A stretch of DNA of 64,000 nt from Marinobacter orientalis. GTDB taxonomy: Bacteria > Pseudomonadota > Gammaproteobacteria > Pseudomonadales > Oleiphilaceae. Position numbers and translations under genes: made by a program. Under the pieces are notes generated by a model, which saw nothing but the letters and a program-made list of their open reading frames with translations, was not told the DNA's origin and made no database searches. Shown piece after piece: positions 45,201 through 55,043 of this stretch (position 1 is its first letter; each line of letters starts with the position of its first letter). Location: positions 62,001-126,000 of the forward strand of contig NZ_SRZX01000006.1 of assembly GCF_004792665.1 (NCBI RefSeq), written 5' to 3'.

Positions 45201-45752
45201 GCCATGTTCATAGACATTGTCGGCATGTCGATAGCCGGCGGATTCCAGTTGCATGCGCCAGTTGTCGATGTCCAGCGACTGGCCGACCTCCAGGAGCAGG
45301 GTGTTGCCCTGCAGATAACTCACCGGCGGCAGCCGGTGCATCAGCGTGCGGGCCGGTACCACCAGCACGCCGTGGCTGGTGCCGGGCAGGCGATGCAGCG
45401 CCCGGATTCGGCGTGAGGTGATATCCTGATGTGGTGAAAACAGGTCGTAGGGCAGTGTTTCCCAATCCGGCAGTGACAGCAGCTCAAGGCCATCAGGTGT
45501 CACGGCCGGCTGGTCTTCATCTGTGGGCAGGCCAAGGTAAAAGCGCATGGACTGCTCGAGACGGATGGCTTCTTCAGTGCTGCGTGTGACCACCAGAGTC
45601 AGGCCATGATGGGCTTTCGCGCTCTCACAGATGGCGAGGGCGTCGCTGCTGCCATGCAGTTGCCCCCAGGTGCGATGATCCGCAGCCTTGGCCGGGGCGG
45701 CTGGCGCCACCAGCACGGGATGTCTGTCGGAATGGAAGGCACCTTGCGTCAT
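42246..45752 (-). CDS. mfd: Transcription-repair coupling factor Mfd
   Basis: Superfamily-2 translocase that displaces stalled RNA polymerase and recruits UvrA. At 1168 residues it is full length: UvrB-like N-terminal domains 1-3, RNA-polymerase interaction domain (~490-560: IGAPVVHIDHGVGRYQGLET), helicase core with Walker A GDVGFGKT (lysine near 659), the DEEHRFG box and motif VI GRVGRSHHQAYAY, and the C-terminal TRCF domain. It has a good own promoter in the spacer divergent from gap. Confidence 0.97.
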   Translation of the reverse strand: MTQGAFHSDRHPVLVAPAAPAKAADHRTWGQLHGSSDALAICESAKAHHGLTLVVTRSTEEAIRLEQSMRFYLGLPTDEDQPAVTPDGLELLSLPDWETLPYDLFSPHQDITSRRIRALHRLPGTSHGVLVVPARTLMHRLPPVSYLQGNTLLLEVGQSLDIDNWRMQLESAGYRHADNVYEHGEYAVRGAILDIFPMGATRPYRIDLFDDEIETLRTFDPETQRSIDRIGKIELLPANEFPWHKEARSGFRNRWFEQFPHADKDAPIYQDVSHGITPPGIEYYLPLFFEQTATLFDYLPGETLVFTASGLNESAEHFDADTRARYEERRHDRMRPILPPAQLFLQKDELFGQLKRFPRVTLTTDTTDAAGGSNRPTGVLPNIAMDGRAADPAGRLKRFINDFHGRILICAESSGRREALIENLADHGLQLSTVDSWQAFVGDPEVTLGITVAPMEYGLLLPEHHIALITETALFGERVLQRRRREKPTEADDAGYRDLSELRIGAPVVHIDHGVGRYQGLETITVEGEASEFLMLEYAGGSKLYVPVSSLHLISRYTGSDTDHAPLHKLGTERWSNAKQKALEKIRDTAAELLDVYARREARKGFAFEDPQEAYRAFAAGFPFEETPDQQAAIEAVFEDMVSEKPMDRLVCGDVGFGKTEVAMRAAFMATYSGKQVAVLVPTTLLAQQHYESFRDRFSDTAVNVELLSRFRSGSQTTKALSAIEAGKADIVIGTHKLLQGDIRFKNLGLVIIDEEHRFGVQQKERLKALRAEVDMLNLTATPIPRTLNMAMGHLRDLSIIATPPARRLSVKTFVRQREEPMVKEAILREVLRGGQVYFLHNDVATIEKTAEDLRRLIPEARVGVAHGQMRERDLEQIMSDFYHKRFNVLVCTTIIETGIDIPSANTIIIERADKFGLAQLHQLRGRVGRSHHQAYAYLLTPPPRSITADARKRLEAISEAQDLGAGFMLATHDLEIRGAGELLGEEQSGQIESIGFTLYMQLLDEAVQAIREGRTPNAELPLSHGTEMNLRIPALIPDDYLPDVHNRLMLYKRIASVSDTEGLKELQVEMIDRFGLLPEPAKNLIRQSELRIRAEALGIVKVDAGKEWARLEFGSSTPVDPLVLVKKVQASPDRYRLEGANSFRFRLNDTSTSGKLEGISDMLGQLV

Positions 45753-45818
45753 GGGTCGGATCTTTCTCCTGGAATCGTGTGGAAATGGTGTAGAGGGCCG
45801 GGCAACTGCGAGGCCGCT

Positions 45819-45847
45819 ATTCTACCGGCCAGACGTTGCTCTGTCAT
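45819..45847 (-). promoter_or_regulatory. mfd promoter
   Basis: On the minus strand, ATGACA (45847-45842), 17 bp, TAGAAT (45824-45819): five of six matches in each sigma-70 box. The start would be near 45812, giving a ~60-nt leader with an AGGAGA ribosome site before the mfd ATG. Confidence 0.55.
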
Positions 45848-45890
45848 GGCAGCTGGCCTGGACAGCGGCACCGGGAATGACAGACTGCAT

Positions 45891-45919
45891 TTGCTGTCTG
45901 AAGCATAACATTGGATAAT
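45891..45919 (+). promoter_or_regulatory. gap promoter
   Basis: TTGCTG (45891-45896), 17 bp, GATAAT (45914-45919). The predicted start near 45926 leaves a ~35-nt leader with AGAGG 6 bp before the GTG start of gap. The divergent mfd promoter is 45 bp away, back to back. Confidence 0.45.
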
Positions 45920-45960
45920 GTGGGCCCACTTTTCCAGGTTCCAACTGCAGAGGTTCAATC

Positions 45961-47430
45961 GTGAGTCACGAACAGATCAATCAGCACCTGTCTAACTGGA
46001 CGGAAAGAGAATCCACTGCGGAAGCCATGATTCCGCTGATCGGTCGCCTCTACCGTAAAAACAATGTGGTTACGTCCGTGTATGGTCGGTCCATTATTAA
46101 CCGGTCAGTCATCGACATCATTCGTGCACACCGTTTTGTGCGCCAGGTTGAAGACAGCGAGCTGTCGGTCCACAACACCCTGCCAATACTCCAGGCGATG
46201 GACAAAATGGATCTGGGTCGCGGCCACGTCGATATCGGCAAGCTGGCGGTGAGGTTCAAGGAGGAGGGCGGCTCCCTCGAGGACTTCCTCAAGCGTGAAA
46301 TTGGCCCGATTGCAGGTCTGTACCAGACACAGTCGGAAGAAGATGCCGAAAACGACACCAAGGATGTTGTCCTCTATGGTTTTGGTCGTATCGGTCGCCT
46401 GCTGACGCGTATCCTGATTGAAAAGGCCGGTGGCGGAAACAATCTTCGCCTGCGTGCCATTGTTGTACGTCAGGGCGGTGCCGACAACGATCTGGAGAAG
46501 CGTGCCAGCCTTTTGCGCCGGGACTCGGTTCATGGTCCCTTCAATGGCACCATTTCCGTCGATCAAGAGAATTCGGCGCTGATTGCCAATGGCAACTTTA
46601 TCAAGGTGATTTATTCCCCGGGTCCGGACCAGGTCGATTACACCCAGTACGGCATCAATAATGCCATTGTTATCGATAATACCGGTATCTGGCGGGATGA
46701 AGCCGGGCTTGGCCAGCACCTGAAGTCAAAAGGTGTCAGCCGGGTCATGCTGACGGCTCCGGGCAAGGGCGATATCAAGAATATTGTTCATGGTATCAAC
46801 AACGACTGGATCACTGACGAGGATCGTATCCTTTCTGCGGCATCCTGTACCACCAATGCCATTACCCCGGTGCTCAAGGCGATTGTGGACGAGTATGGGG
46901 TCGAGGATGGCCATGTTGAGACCGTTCACTCTTACACCAACGACCAGAATCTGATTGATAACTATCATAAGGGCAGTCGCCGCGGTCGCAGTGCGCCGCT
47001 GAACATGGTACTTACCGAAACAGGTGCCGCCAAGGCCGTTGCCAAGGCGTTGCCGGAGCTCAAAGGCAAACTGTCCGGTAACGCTATCCGGGTGCCGACG
47101 CCCAACGTTTCCATGGCCATTCTCAACCTGAACCTGGAAAAAGAGGTAACGGTTGAAGGCGTAAACGAGTACCTGCGTGACATGGCCCTGCACTCTGAGC
47201 TGCAGAAGCAGATCGATTTCGTCAACTCACCGGAAGTGGTCTCTACCGACTTTGTCGGGTCCCGCCATGCCGGCATCGTGGATGCCCAGGCAACCATTGC
47301 CAATGGCAAGCGACTGATTCTCTATGTGTGGTACGACAACGAAGCCGGATACAGCGCCCAGGTTATCCGTGTGGTTAACCAGATGGCGGGCGTTACCTAT
47401 CCGATTTTCCCGAAGCGGGCGAGAGACTGA
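45961..47430 (+). CDS. gap: Glyceraldehyde-3-phosphate dehydrogenase, long form
   Basis: NAD(P)-dependent oxidation of glyceraldehyde 3-phosphate. The 489-residue chain has a helical N-terminal extension of ~135 residues before the Rossmann fold (VVLYGFGRIGRLLTRIL), a feature of a long GAPDH class found in Pseudomonas and Vibrio relatives. The catalytic cysteine is C296 in ASCTTN; the substrate loops HSYTNDQN and SRRGRSAP are intact. The start is GTG 45961. The gene is followed by a strong terminator, so it forms a single-gene unit. Confidence 0.93.
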   Translation: MSHEQINQHLSNWTERESTAEAMIPLIGRLYRKNNVVTSVYGRSIINRSVIDIIRAHRFVRQVEDSELSVHNTLPILQAMDKMDLGRGHVDIGKLAVRFKEEGGSLEDFLKREIGPIAGLYQTQSEEDAENDTKDVVLYGFGRIGRLLTRILIEKAGGGNNLRLRAIVVRQGGADNDLEKRASLLRRDSVHGPFNGTISVDQENSALIANGNFIKVIYSPGPDQVDYTQYGINNAIVIDNTGIWRDEAGLGQHLKSKGVSRVMLTAPGKGDIKNIVHGINNDWITDEDRILSAASCTTNAITPVLKAIVDEYGVEDGHVETVHSYTNDQNLIDNYHKGSRRGRSAPLNMVLTETGAAKAVAKALPELKGKLSGNAIRVPTPNVSMAILNLNLEKEVTVEGVNEYLRDMALHSELQKQIDFVNSPEVVSTDFVGSRHAGIVDAQATIANGKRLILYVWYDNEAGYSAQVIRVVNQMAGVTYPIFPKRARD

Positions 47431-47460
47431 TCAGCGGCCGATAAGCCCGGTGTAACAGGA

Positions 47461-47495
47461 AGCCCCGGCCGTTTTTGCGGTCGGGGTTTCTTTTT
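47461..47495 (+). terminator. Intrinsic terminator after gap
   Basis: A GC-rich stem with arms GCCCCGGCCG and CGGTCGGGGT (one G-T pair) around a TTTTTG loop, then TTTCTTTTT ending at 47495. It stands 30 bp after the gap stop and separates gap from the nqr operon. Confidence 0.85.
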
Positions 47496-47553
47496 GGGTG
47501 CCTATAAATCATTCTGTGTTTACGCTCAGGCACAAACTCAGCGCGGTTTCTGG

Positions 47554-47582
47554 TGGAAATAGTATTCCTTAATCTCTATAAT
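47554..47582 (+). promoter_or_regulatory. nqr operon promoter
   Basis: TGGAAA (47554-47559), 17 bp, TATAAT (47577-47582, perfect -10). The start would be near 47589, leaving a ~114-nt leader before nqrA. A second TATAAT at 47636-47641 has no -35 partner. Confidence 0.5.
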
Positions 47583-47666
47583 TGGCGCGATTTTGGGTAC
47601 GTCTGACACCCGCTCCCCATCGCGTTCTGTAGCCGTATAATCGGGCCGCAGCGTCGGGCGTTATAA

Positions 47667-49049
<1,383 letters not shown>

Positions 49050-49053
49050 AACG

Positions 49054-50259
49054 ATGGCAATCCGACAGTTTCTCGATGGTATCGAGCACCATTTTGAAAA
49101 AGGTGGCAAGTACGAGCGCTGGTATGCGCTATACGAGGCGGTGGATACCATTTTCTATTCGCCGGCGAGCGTAACATCCACTACCTCTCACGTGCGTGAT
49201 GGCATTGATCTCAAACGGATCATGATCACGGTGTGGCTATGCACCTTCCCTGCGATGTTCTTCGGGATGTGGAACATCGGCTTCCAGGCCAACAGTTACC
49301 TGGCTGAAAACCCCGATGCCCTGATGGGCGACGGAGGCCTGCGCACTGCGTTTATCAGTGCCCTGGCCGGTAATAACGCAGCCAGTGTCTGGGACAACTT
49401 CGTGTACGGCATGGCGTATTTCGTGCCTATTTACTTCGTCACCTTCGTGGTGGGTGGTTTCTGGGAAGTGCTGTTCGCGACCGTGCGCCGGCATGAAGTG
49501 AACGAAGGTTTCTTCGTCACTTCGGTGCTTTTTGCGCTGATCTGTCCGCCGACCATCCCGCTCTGGCAGGTGGCGCTGGGCATCACTTTCGGCGTAGTGA
49601 TCGGCAAGGAGGTATTTGGCGGGACCGGCAAGAACTTCCTGAACCCGGCCCTGACCGGACGTGCTTTCCTGTACTTCGCTTATCCGGCGCAGATTTCCGG
49701 TGATACAGTGTGGACGGCGGTGGATGGTTTCTCTGGCGCAACCGCACTGAGCTGGGCTGCCAGTGGCGGTCTGGAAGCCCTGGAAACACAGATCGGCTGG
49801 ATGTCAGCATTTATGGGCTCTATCCAGGGTTCCATGGGCGAAACCTCAACGCTTGCGGTGCTGATAGGCGGCATCATTTTGCTGGTAATGAAGATTGCCT
49901 CCTATCGCATAGTCGGGGGGGTATTGATCGGCATGATTGGCATGGCGTTGCTGCTGAACATCATTGGTTCCGAGACCAACCCGATGTTCGACGTGCCGGC
50001 ACACTGGCATCTGGTGATGGGCGGCTTTGCCTTCGGCATGATGTTCATGGCCACAGATCCGGTGTCTGCCGCCATGACCGACACCGGTCGCTGGTGTTTT
50101 GGTATTCTGGTGGGTGTTATGACCGTGCTGATTCGCGTGATCAACCCGGCCTTCCCGGAAGGCATCATGCTGGCAATCCTGTTTGCCAATCTTTTTGCAC
50201 CGCTGATGGACCACTACGTGGTTCAGGCCAACATCAAACGGAGGCTCGCACGTGGCTAA
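49054..50259 (+). CDS. nqrB: Na+-NQR membrane subunit B
   Basis: Integral membrane subunit carrying covalent FMN and riboflavin and part of the Na+ path. The 401-residue protein has some ten membrane helices and the flavinylation motif DGFSGAT, so FMN is attached to T230, corresponding to V. cholerae T236. The 3' end overlaps nqrC by 8 bp. Confidence 0.95.
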   Translation: MAIRQFLDGIEHHFEKGGKYERWYALYEAVDTIFYSPASVTSTTSHVRDGIDLKRIMITVWLCTFPAMFFGMWNIGFQANSYLAENPDALMGDGGLRTAFISALAGNNAASVWDNFVYGMAYFVPIYFVTFVVGGFWEVLFATVRRHEVNEGFFVTSVLFALICPPTIPLWQVALGITFGVVIGKEVFGGTGKNFLNPALTGRAFLYFAYPAQISGDTVWTAVDGFSGATALSWAASGGLEALETQIGWMSAFMGSIQGSMGETSTLAVLIGGIILLVMKIASYRIVGGVLIGMIGMALLLNIIGSETNPMFDVPAHWHLVMGGFAFGMMFMATDPVSAAMTDTGRWCFGILVGVMTVLIRVINPAFPEGIMLAILFANLFAPLMDHYVVQANIKRRLARG

Positions 50260-51055
50260 AGCTAAAGAAACTGTCTCCAGAACCATTATTGTTGCGCTGG
50301 TGCTGAGTATCTTTTTCTCGGTCGTTGTCTCTGTTGCAGCTGTTTCGCTGCGGCCGGCACAGATAAAGAACCAGAACCTTGATATCAAGACCAACATCCT
50401 TGGTGCGGCCGGTATGCTCGAGGAGGGAGCCAGCGAGGCAGAAATCGAAGAGCAGTTTGCTCGCTTTGACGTGCATCTGCTTGATCTCGACTCAGGCACC
50501 TTTGTGGAGCCCGAGGCTGTCGGTGTCGAGGATCCGATGAAGTACGATATGTACAAGGCATCAACGGATCCTGAAATGTCCACCAACATTCTGTCTTCAG
50601 CTGACAAGGCCGGCATCAAGCGTCGTCCCGATGTTGCCAAGATCTACATTCTGAGCGAGAACGGCGAGCTCAAGCGTGTGGTGCTGCCAATCCATGGCTA
50701 TGGTCTCTGGTCGACACTGTATGGCTTTGTTTCTCTCAAGGGTGACGCCAACACCATCGAGGGCCTGGGCTTTTACTCCCACGCGGAAACGCCTGGCCTT
50801 GGTGGCGAGGTGGATAACCCCCGCTGGAAACAGCAATGGGTTGGTAAAGAAGTTTATGGCGACGATAAGACAGAGCCGCAGATACGCCTGGTAAAGGGGG
50901 GCGTGAGTTCTGATGCTGCCAACAGGGAGCACAAGGTGGATGCCCTTTCCGGCGCAACGCTGACGAGTCGTGGTGTCGAGCAGCTGGTCAACTACTGGAT
51001 GGGTGATCAGGGTTACGCGACATTCCTGAAAAAACTTCGTGAAGAGGAGGTCTGA
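50252..51055 (+). CDS. nqrC: Na+-NQR subunit C (FMN-bearing)
   Basis: Subunit with one N-terminal membrane helix ([21 protein letters not shown]) and a periplasmic FMN-binding domain. The ApbE target motif DALSGAT places the FMN on T236. Start is GTG 50252, 7 bp after a GGAGG site, overlapping nqrB. The 267-residue length is normal. Confidence 0.95.
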   Translation: MAKAKETVSRTIIVALVLSIFFSVVVSVAAVSLRPAQIKNQNLDIKTNILGAAGMLEEGASEAEIEEQFARFDVHLLDLDSGTFVEPEAVGVEDPMKYDMYKASTDPEMSTNILSSADKAGIKRRPDVAKIYILSENGELKRVVLPIHGYGLWSTLYGFVSLKGDANTIEGLGFYSHAETPGLGGEVDNPRWKQQWVGKEVYGDDKTEPQIRLVKGGVSSDAANREHKVDALSGATLTSRGVEQLVNYWMGDQGYATFLKKLREEEV

Positions 51056-51057
51056 TC

Positions 51058-51723
51058 ATGGCAGATGCTTCAGCCAAACAGGTTCTCTTTGAGCCGATTT
51101 TCAGTAACAACCCGATTGCACTGCAGATACTGGGTATCTGCTCTGCGCTGGCGGTGACCACCAGCATGAACGTGACTCTGGTCATGTGTGCGGCGGTAAT
51201 CGCGGTAACAGCCTTCTCCAACCTGGCGGTATCGCTGGTTCGCGCGCAGATTCCCGGCAGTATCCGGATCATCGTGCAGATGACCATCATCGCCTCGCTG
51301 GTTATCGTGGTGGACCAGGTACTCAAGGCCTACGCCTATGAAATCAGCAAGCAGCTCTCTGTATTCGTTGGTCTGATCATTACCAACTGTATCGTTATGG
51401 GCCGCGCTGAGGGCTTCGCCATGAAGAATGGCCCCTGGCTGAGCTTCCTGGATGGCGTTGGTAACGGCCTGGGCTATTCGGTATTGCTTCTCTTTGTGGC
51501 CTTCTTCCGTGAACTGCTGGGTGCCGGCTCGCTGTTTGGCGTGTCCCTGATGCCGGTTGTAAACGAAGGTGGCTGGTACATTCCCAATGGTCTGTTGCTG
51601 CTGCCGCCGAGTGCGTTCTTCATCATCGGCCTGGCGATCTGGGGTCTGCGGGTCTGGAAGCCGGAACAGGTAGAAGAGCCCGACTTCAAAATGTCCCGTC
51701 ACACAGTTAAGGAGGCCTTCTGA
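51058..51723 (+). CDS. nqrD: Na+-NQR membrane subunit D
   Basis: Six-helix membrane subunit (221 residues) that with NqrE forms the pseudo-twofold channel part holding a buried iron centre. The first half contains conserved [13 protein letters not shown], including a ligand-position cysteine (ICSAL), and [18 protein letters not shown] with a second cysteine. It is 2 bp after nqrC, with a GAGGAGG ribosome site. Confidence 0.95.
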   Translation: MADASAKQVLFEPIFSNNPIALQILGICSALAVTTSMNVTLVMCAAVIAVTAFSNLAVSLVRAQIPGSIRIIVQMTIIASLVIVVDQVLKAYAYEISKQLSVFVGLIITNCIVMGRAEGFAMKNGPWLSFLDGVGNGLGYSVLLLFVAFFRELLGAGSLFGVSLMPVVNEGGWYIPNGLLLLPPSAFFIIGLAIWGLRVWKPEQVEEPDFKMSRHTVKEAF

Positions 51724-52331
51724 TGGAACATTATATCAGTCTGATCCTGAAGGCCATTTTCGTTGAAAACATGGCGCTGGCCTTCTTTCTGGGGATGTGC
51801 ACATTCCTGGCGATCTCCAAGAAGATCGAGGCTGCCGCCGGCCTTGGTATCGCCGTTGTCGTGGTGCTGACGATTACGGTTCCGGTGAACAACCTGCTTT
51901 ATAACACCATCCTGCGGGAAGGTGCGCTGGAGTGGGCGGGCCTGCCGAACGTTGACCTGAGCTTTTTGGGCCTGCTTACGTATATTGGTGTGATAGCTGC
52001 GCTTATCCAGATCATGGAAATGGTTCTGGATAAGTACATTCCGGCGCTGTATGCGGCGCTGGGTGTGTTTTTGCCGCTGATTACAGTGAACTGCGCCATT
52101 CTGGGCGCCTCACTGTTCATGGTAGAGCGTGACTACACCTTTGGCGAAAGCGTGGTGTACGGATTCGGTGCCGGTGTTGGCTGGGCACTTGCCATCATCG
52201 CTCTGGCCGGAATCCGTGAAAAGCTCAAGTACAGTGACGTTCCCGAGGGCCTGCGCGGCCTGGGTATCACCTTCATTACGGTCGGTCTGATGTCCCTGGG
52301 CTTTATGTCATTCTCAGGTATTTCACTGTAA
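51723..52331 (+). CDS. nqrE: Na+-NQR membrane subunit E
   Basis: Six-helix partner of NqrD (202 residues). The paired cysteines that with those of NqrD ligate the iron centre lie in [12 protein letters not shown] and [15 protein letters not shown]. It overlaps nqrD by 1 bp (TGATG) and has an AGGAGG ribosome site. High similarity to the RnfA/RsxA family; operon context decides for NqrE. Confidence 0.95.
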   Translation: MEHYISLILKAIFVENMALAFFLGMCTFLAISKKIEAAAGLGIAVVVVLTITVPVNNLLYNTILREGALEWAGLPNVDLSFLGLLTYIGVIAALIQIMEMVLDKYIPALYAALGVFLPLITVNCAILGASLFMVERDYTFGESVVYGFGAGVGWALAIIALAGIREKLKYSDVPEGLRGLGITFITVGLMSLGFMSFSGISL

Positions 52332-52368
52332 CCAACCCGGTGATTCGGTTTAACGAAAAGGCGAGACC

Positions 52369-53595
52369 ATGAATACAGAAATTATTCTCGGCGTGGTCAT
52401 GTTCACCGTTATCGTACTGGCCCTTGTCGCGGTCATTCTCGCGGCACGGTCCAGGCTGGTAAGCACCGGTGATGTGACCATCGAAATTAACGACGATCCC
52501 GAGCACACAGTGAAAACGGAAGCAGGCAGCAAGCTTCTCGGGACACTGGCCAACAACGGGATCTTCCTGTCCTCTGCCTGTGGTGGCGGTGGTACCTGCG
52601 CCCAGTGCAAGTGCAAGGTCCTGGAAGGCGGTGGCGCGATGCTGCCAACGGAGAAGACTCACTTCACCAACCGCGAAGAGAAGGAAGGCTGGCGCCTGTC
52701 GTGCCAGGTTCCCGTGAAACAGGATATGAAGGTCGAGGTGCCGGAGGAGTTCTTTGGCGTCAAGAAGTGGGAATGTGAGGTTGTTTCCAACCATAACGTT
52801 GCCACCTTCATCAAGGAACTGGTGCTGAAACTTCCGGAAGGCGAGGAAGTGGACTTCCGTGCTGGTGGTTATGTCCAGCTTGAGTGTCCTCCCTACGAAA
52901 TCGATTTCAAGGATTTCGATATCGAGGAAGAGTTCCAGGAAGACTGGGACAAGCATGATATCTGGCGCTATAAGGCCGTGAACAAGGAGGAGACCATTCG
53001 GGCCTACTCCATGGCGAACTATCCGGAAGAGAAGGGTGTTCTCAAGTTCAACATCCGTATCGCCACGCCACCTCCGGGCACGGACCATCCGCCGGGCATC
53101 ATGTCCACCTACGTGTTCGCGCTGAAGCCGGGTGACAAGATCACGGTCATGGGGCCGTTCGGCGAATTCTTTGCCAAAAAGACCGATGCCGAAATGGTGT
53201 TCATCGGCGGCGGTGCCGGTATGGCGCCCATGCGCTCCCATATCTTCGATCAGTTAAAGCGCCTGAACTCCAAACGCAAGATCAGCTTCTGGTACGGTGC
53301 CCGCAGTGTCCGTGAAATGTTCTATGTCGAAGATTTCGACATGCTGGCGGAGGAGAATGAGAACTTCGAATGGCATGTGGCATTATCGGATCCTCAGCCA
53401 AATGATAACTGGGAGGGCCCGACCGGCTTTATCCATAATGTGCTCTACGACAAGTATCTGAAGGACCACCCGGCTCCCGAGGACTGTGAGTACTACATGT
53501 GTGGGCCCCCCATCATGAATGCTTCCTGCATCAAGATGCTGAAAGACCTGGGTGTTGAGGACGAGAACATCATGCTGGATGATTTCGGGGGTTAA
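52369..53595 (+). CDS. nqrF: Na+-NQR NADH dehydrogenase subunit F
   Basis: Entry subunit that oxidises NADH. In order: an N-terminal membrane helix ([18 protein letters not shown]), a 2Fe-2S ferredoxin domain with C71, C77, C80 ([11 protein letters not shown]) and a further cysteine near 112 (LSCQV), an FAD domain (RAYSMANYP), and an NADH domain ([21 protein letters not shown]). The 408-residue length is typical. Confidence 0.96.
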   Translation: MNTEIILGVVMFTVIVLALVAVILAARSRLVSTGDVTIEINDDPEHTVKTEAGSKLLGTLANNGIFLSSACGGGGTCAQCKCKVLEGGGAMLPTEKTHFTNREEKEGWRLSCQVPVKQDMKVEVPEEFFGVKKWECEVVSNHNVATFIKELVLKLPEGEEVDFRAGGYVQLECPPYEIDFKDFDIEEEFQEDWDKHDIWRYKAVNKEETIRAYSMANYPEEKGVLKFNIRIATPPPGTDHPPGIMSTYVFALKPGDKITVMGPFGEFFAKKTDAEMVFIGGGAGMAPMRSHIFDQLKRLNSKRKISFWYGARSVREMFYVEDFDMLAEENENFEWHVALSDPQPNDNWEGPTGFIHNVLYDKYLKDHPAPEDCEYYMCGPPIMNASCIKMLKDLGVEDENIMLDDFGG

Positions 53596-53604
53596 TCCGC
53601 TTAC

Positions 53605-54657
53605 ATGGTATTTGGCATGTTACAACCCGCCAGGGTGGTTCTGGCCAGCATCTTCTGGGTGCTGGCCGTTACCGCGCTGGCGGGTTGCTCGTTTGAGGAA
53701 GAGGAAAAAGTCTGGGAGATATCCGGCCCGGTGTTTGGTACCCAATATCATATCAGTGTGGTTTTGGAGGAGGATCAGGACCGGCTCGAAAATCTGGCGA
53801 GCGGCATCGAAGAGGTTCTTGAAGAGGTTGATGCCTCGATGTCTACCTGGCGCGACGATTCGGAACTCTCGCGGTTTAATCGCCTGGACGACCAAAGTGA
53901 GTGGACCGGGATATCCAGGCCACTATACGAGGTACTGACAACTGCCAGGGAGGTGTCCGCGCTGACGGGTGGTGCTTTCGATGTCACCGTGGGACCGGTA
54001 GTCAATCTGTGGGGATTCGGCCCTGATGCACGTCCAGAGCAGGTGCCCGGCGATGAGGAGCTTTTATCCAGACTTGCCAATATCGGTTATGACAGGCTTG
54101 AGTTACAGGATGAGCCTTACGCGCTCAGAGCGAGCCCCAATCAATACGTGGATCTCTCCGCGATTGCAAAGGGCTACGGGGTAGACGCGGTTGCGCGCTT
54201 CCTCGAATCAGCGGGACTTTCCGCTTTCCTGGTGGAAATTGGCGGTGAAGTTCGCGTTTCGGGGCGTAAACCGGATGGTGCGGCCTGGCGTCTGGCCATT
54301 GAACAGCCCGTTTCAGGGCAACGGCAGATCAACCGGGTTGTCGCCCTGGATAATCAGGCAATGGCAACGTCGGGAGATTATCGGAACTATTACGAATCGG
54401 AAGGGCGGCGTTTTTCGCATACAATAGATCCCAAGAGTGGGAGACCGATCCGCCATAATCTGGCTTCGGTCACTGTCATAGCGGACGATTGCATGACTGC
54501 AGATGCATTGGCGACTGCATTCAATGTGATGGGGTTTGAACAGGCAAAAGAACTTGCCACACGTGAAAACATTGCCGCCTATTTTATTGTTCGGGGCGAA
54601 GACGGGTTTGAAACGGATTACACGCCGGCTTTCTCCTCGTACCTGGCACAACACTAA
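53605..54657 (+). CDS. apbE: FAD:protein FMN transferase ApbE
   Basis: Attaches FMN to threonines of NqrB and NqrC. The 350-residue protein is a lipoprotein with a lipobox LAGC (C28), giving a periplasmic membrane-anchored enzyme, then the ApbE domain with TGGAFDVTVGPVVNLWGFG, VDLSAIAKGYGVD, and YRNYYESEGRRFSHTIDPKSG. The start could be ATG 53605 or 53617; neither has a good ribosome site. It is 9 bp after nqrF and belongs to the operon it serves. Confidence 0.94.
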   Translation: MVFGMLQPARVVLASIFWVLAVTALAGCSFEEEEKVWEISGPVFGTQYHISVVLEEDQDRLENLASGIEEVLEEVDASMSTWRDDSELSRFNRLDDQSEWTGISRPLYEVLTTAREVSALTGGAFDVTVGPVVNLWGFGPDARPEQVPGDEELLSRLANIGYDRLELQDEPYALRASPNQYVDLSAIAKGYGVDAVARFLESAGLSAFLVEIGGEVRVSGRKPDGAAWRLAIEQPVSGQRQINRVVALDNQAMATSGDYRNYYESEGRRFSHTIDPKSGRPIRHNLASVTVIADDCMTADALATAFNVMGFEQAKELATRENIAAYFIVRGEDGFETDYTPAFSSYLAQH

Positions 54658-54671
54658 CGGAGAGAACTCAT

Positions 54672-54920
54672 ATGGGTACTTTTCTGCTCGTTCTGACAAT
54701 TGTGGTACTGCTGGTTGCCGGCATGTCGGTTGGCGTCATATTCGGTCGCAAGCCCATCAGCGGTACATGTGGTGGCATTGGCGCCATGGGTATCAGCAAA
54801 TCCTGCGATATCTGCGGCGGTAATACCCAGAAATGCGAAGAAGAAAACGAGCGCCTTGCCAACGACGGCGAGTCGGCAGAGGCATTAACCTACGACGCCT
54901 CCAGCAAAATAAACCGCTGA
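54672..54920 (+). CDS. nqrM: Na+-NQR maturation protein NqrM
   Basis: Small membrane protein (82 residues; formerly DUF539) needed to insert the iron centre between NqrD and NqrE. One N-terminal membrane helix (FLLVLTIVVLLVAGMSVGVIFG) and four conserved cysteines, in CGGIG, CDICGG and KCEE, that may carry iron. A GGAGAG site is 8 bp before the ATG. The presence of apbE and nqrM beside nqrA-F makes this a self-contained assembly operon. Confidence 0.93.
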   Translation: MGTFLLVLTIVVLLVAGMSVGVIFGRKPISGTCGGIGAMGISKSCDICGGNTQKCEEENERLANDGESAEALTYDASSKINR

Positions 54921-54939
54921 TTCGTGGTCATCAGAACAC

Positions 54940-54945
54940 TATAAA
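54940..54945 (+). promoter_or_regulatory. Candidate -10 box for sthA
   Basis: TATAAA at 54940-54945. At 17 bp spacing the -35 position reads CTGATT, a poor match. If used, transcription would begin near 54952, exactly where the long inverted repeat starts. Confidence 0.3.
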
Positions 54946-54953
54946 AATTCCGG

Positions 54954-55012
54954 GAGCCTCTGAAAAGCGCCTGGCCGGACCGCGCGCGCCTGCAGGATCT
55001 TTTCAGAGGCTC
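54954..55012 (+). repeat. 14-bp perfect inverted repeat before sthA
   Basis: GAGCCTCTGAAAAG (54954-54967) and CTTTTCAGAGGCTC (54999-55012) are exact inverted copies around a 31-nt GC-rich loop; a further G-T and G-C pair extend the stem to 16. It ends 31 bp before the sthA ATG. There is no T tract, so it is not a standard terminator. It could be an mRNA leader hairpin or a short mobile-element remnant; no target duplication is evident. Confidence 0.7.
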
Positions 55013-55043
55013 TCTCACGACGTAGATAGGGAGTCACTGCAGA

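Noticed and set aside
52303-53241. 312-codon minus-strand frame opposite nqrF
   Set aside because: His/Leu/Arg-rich complement of nqrF without domain content.
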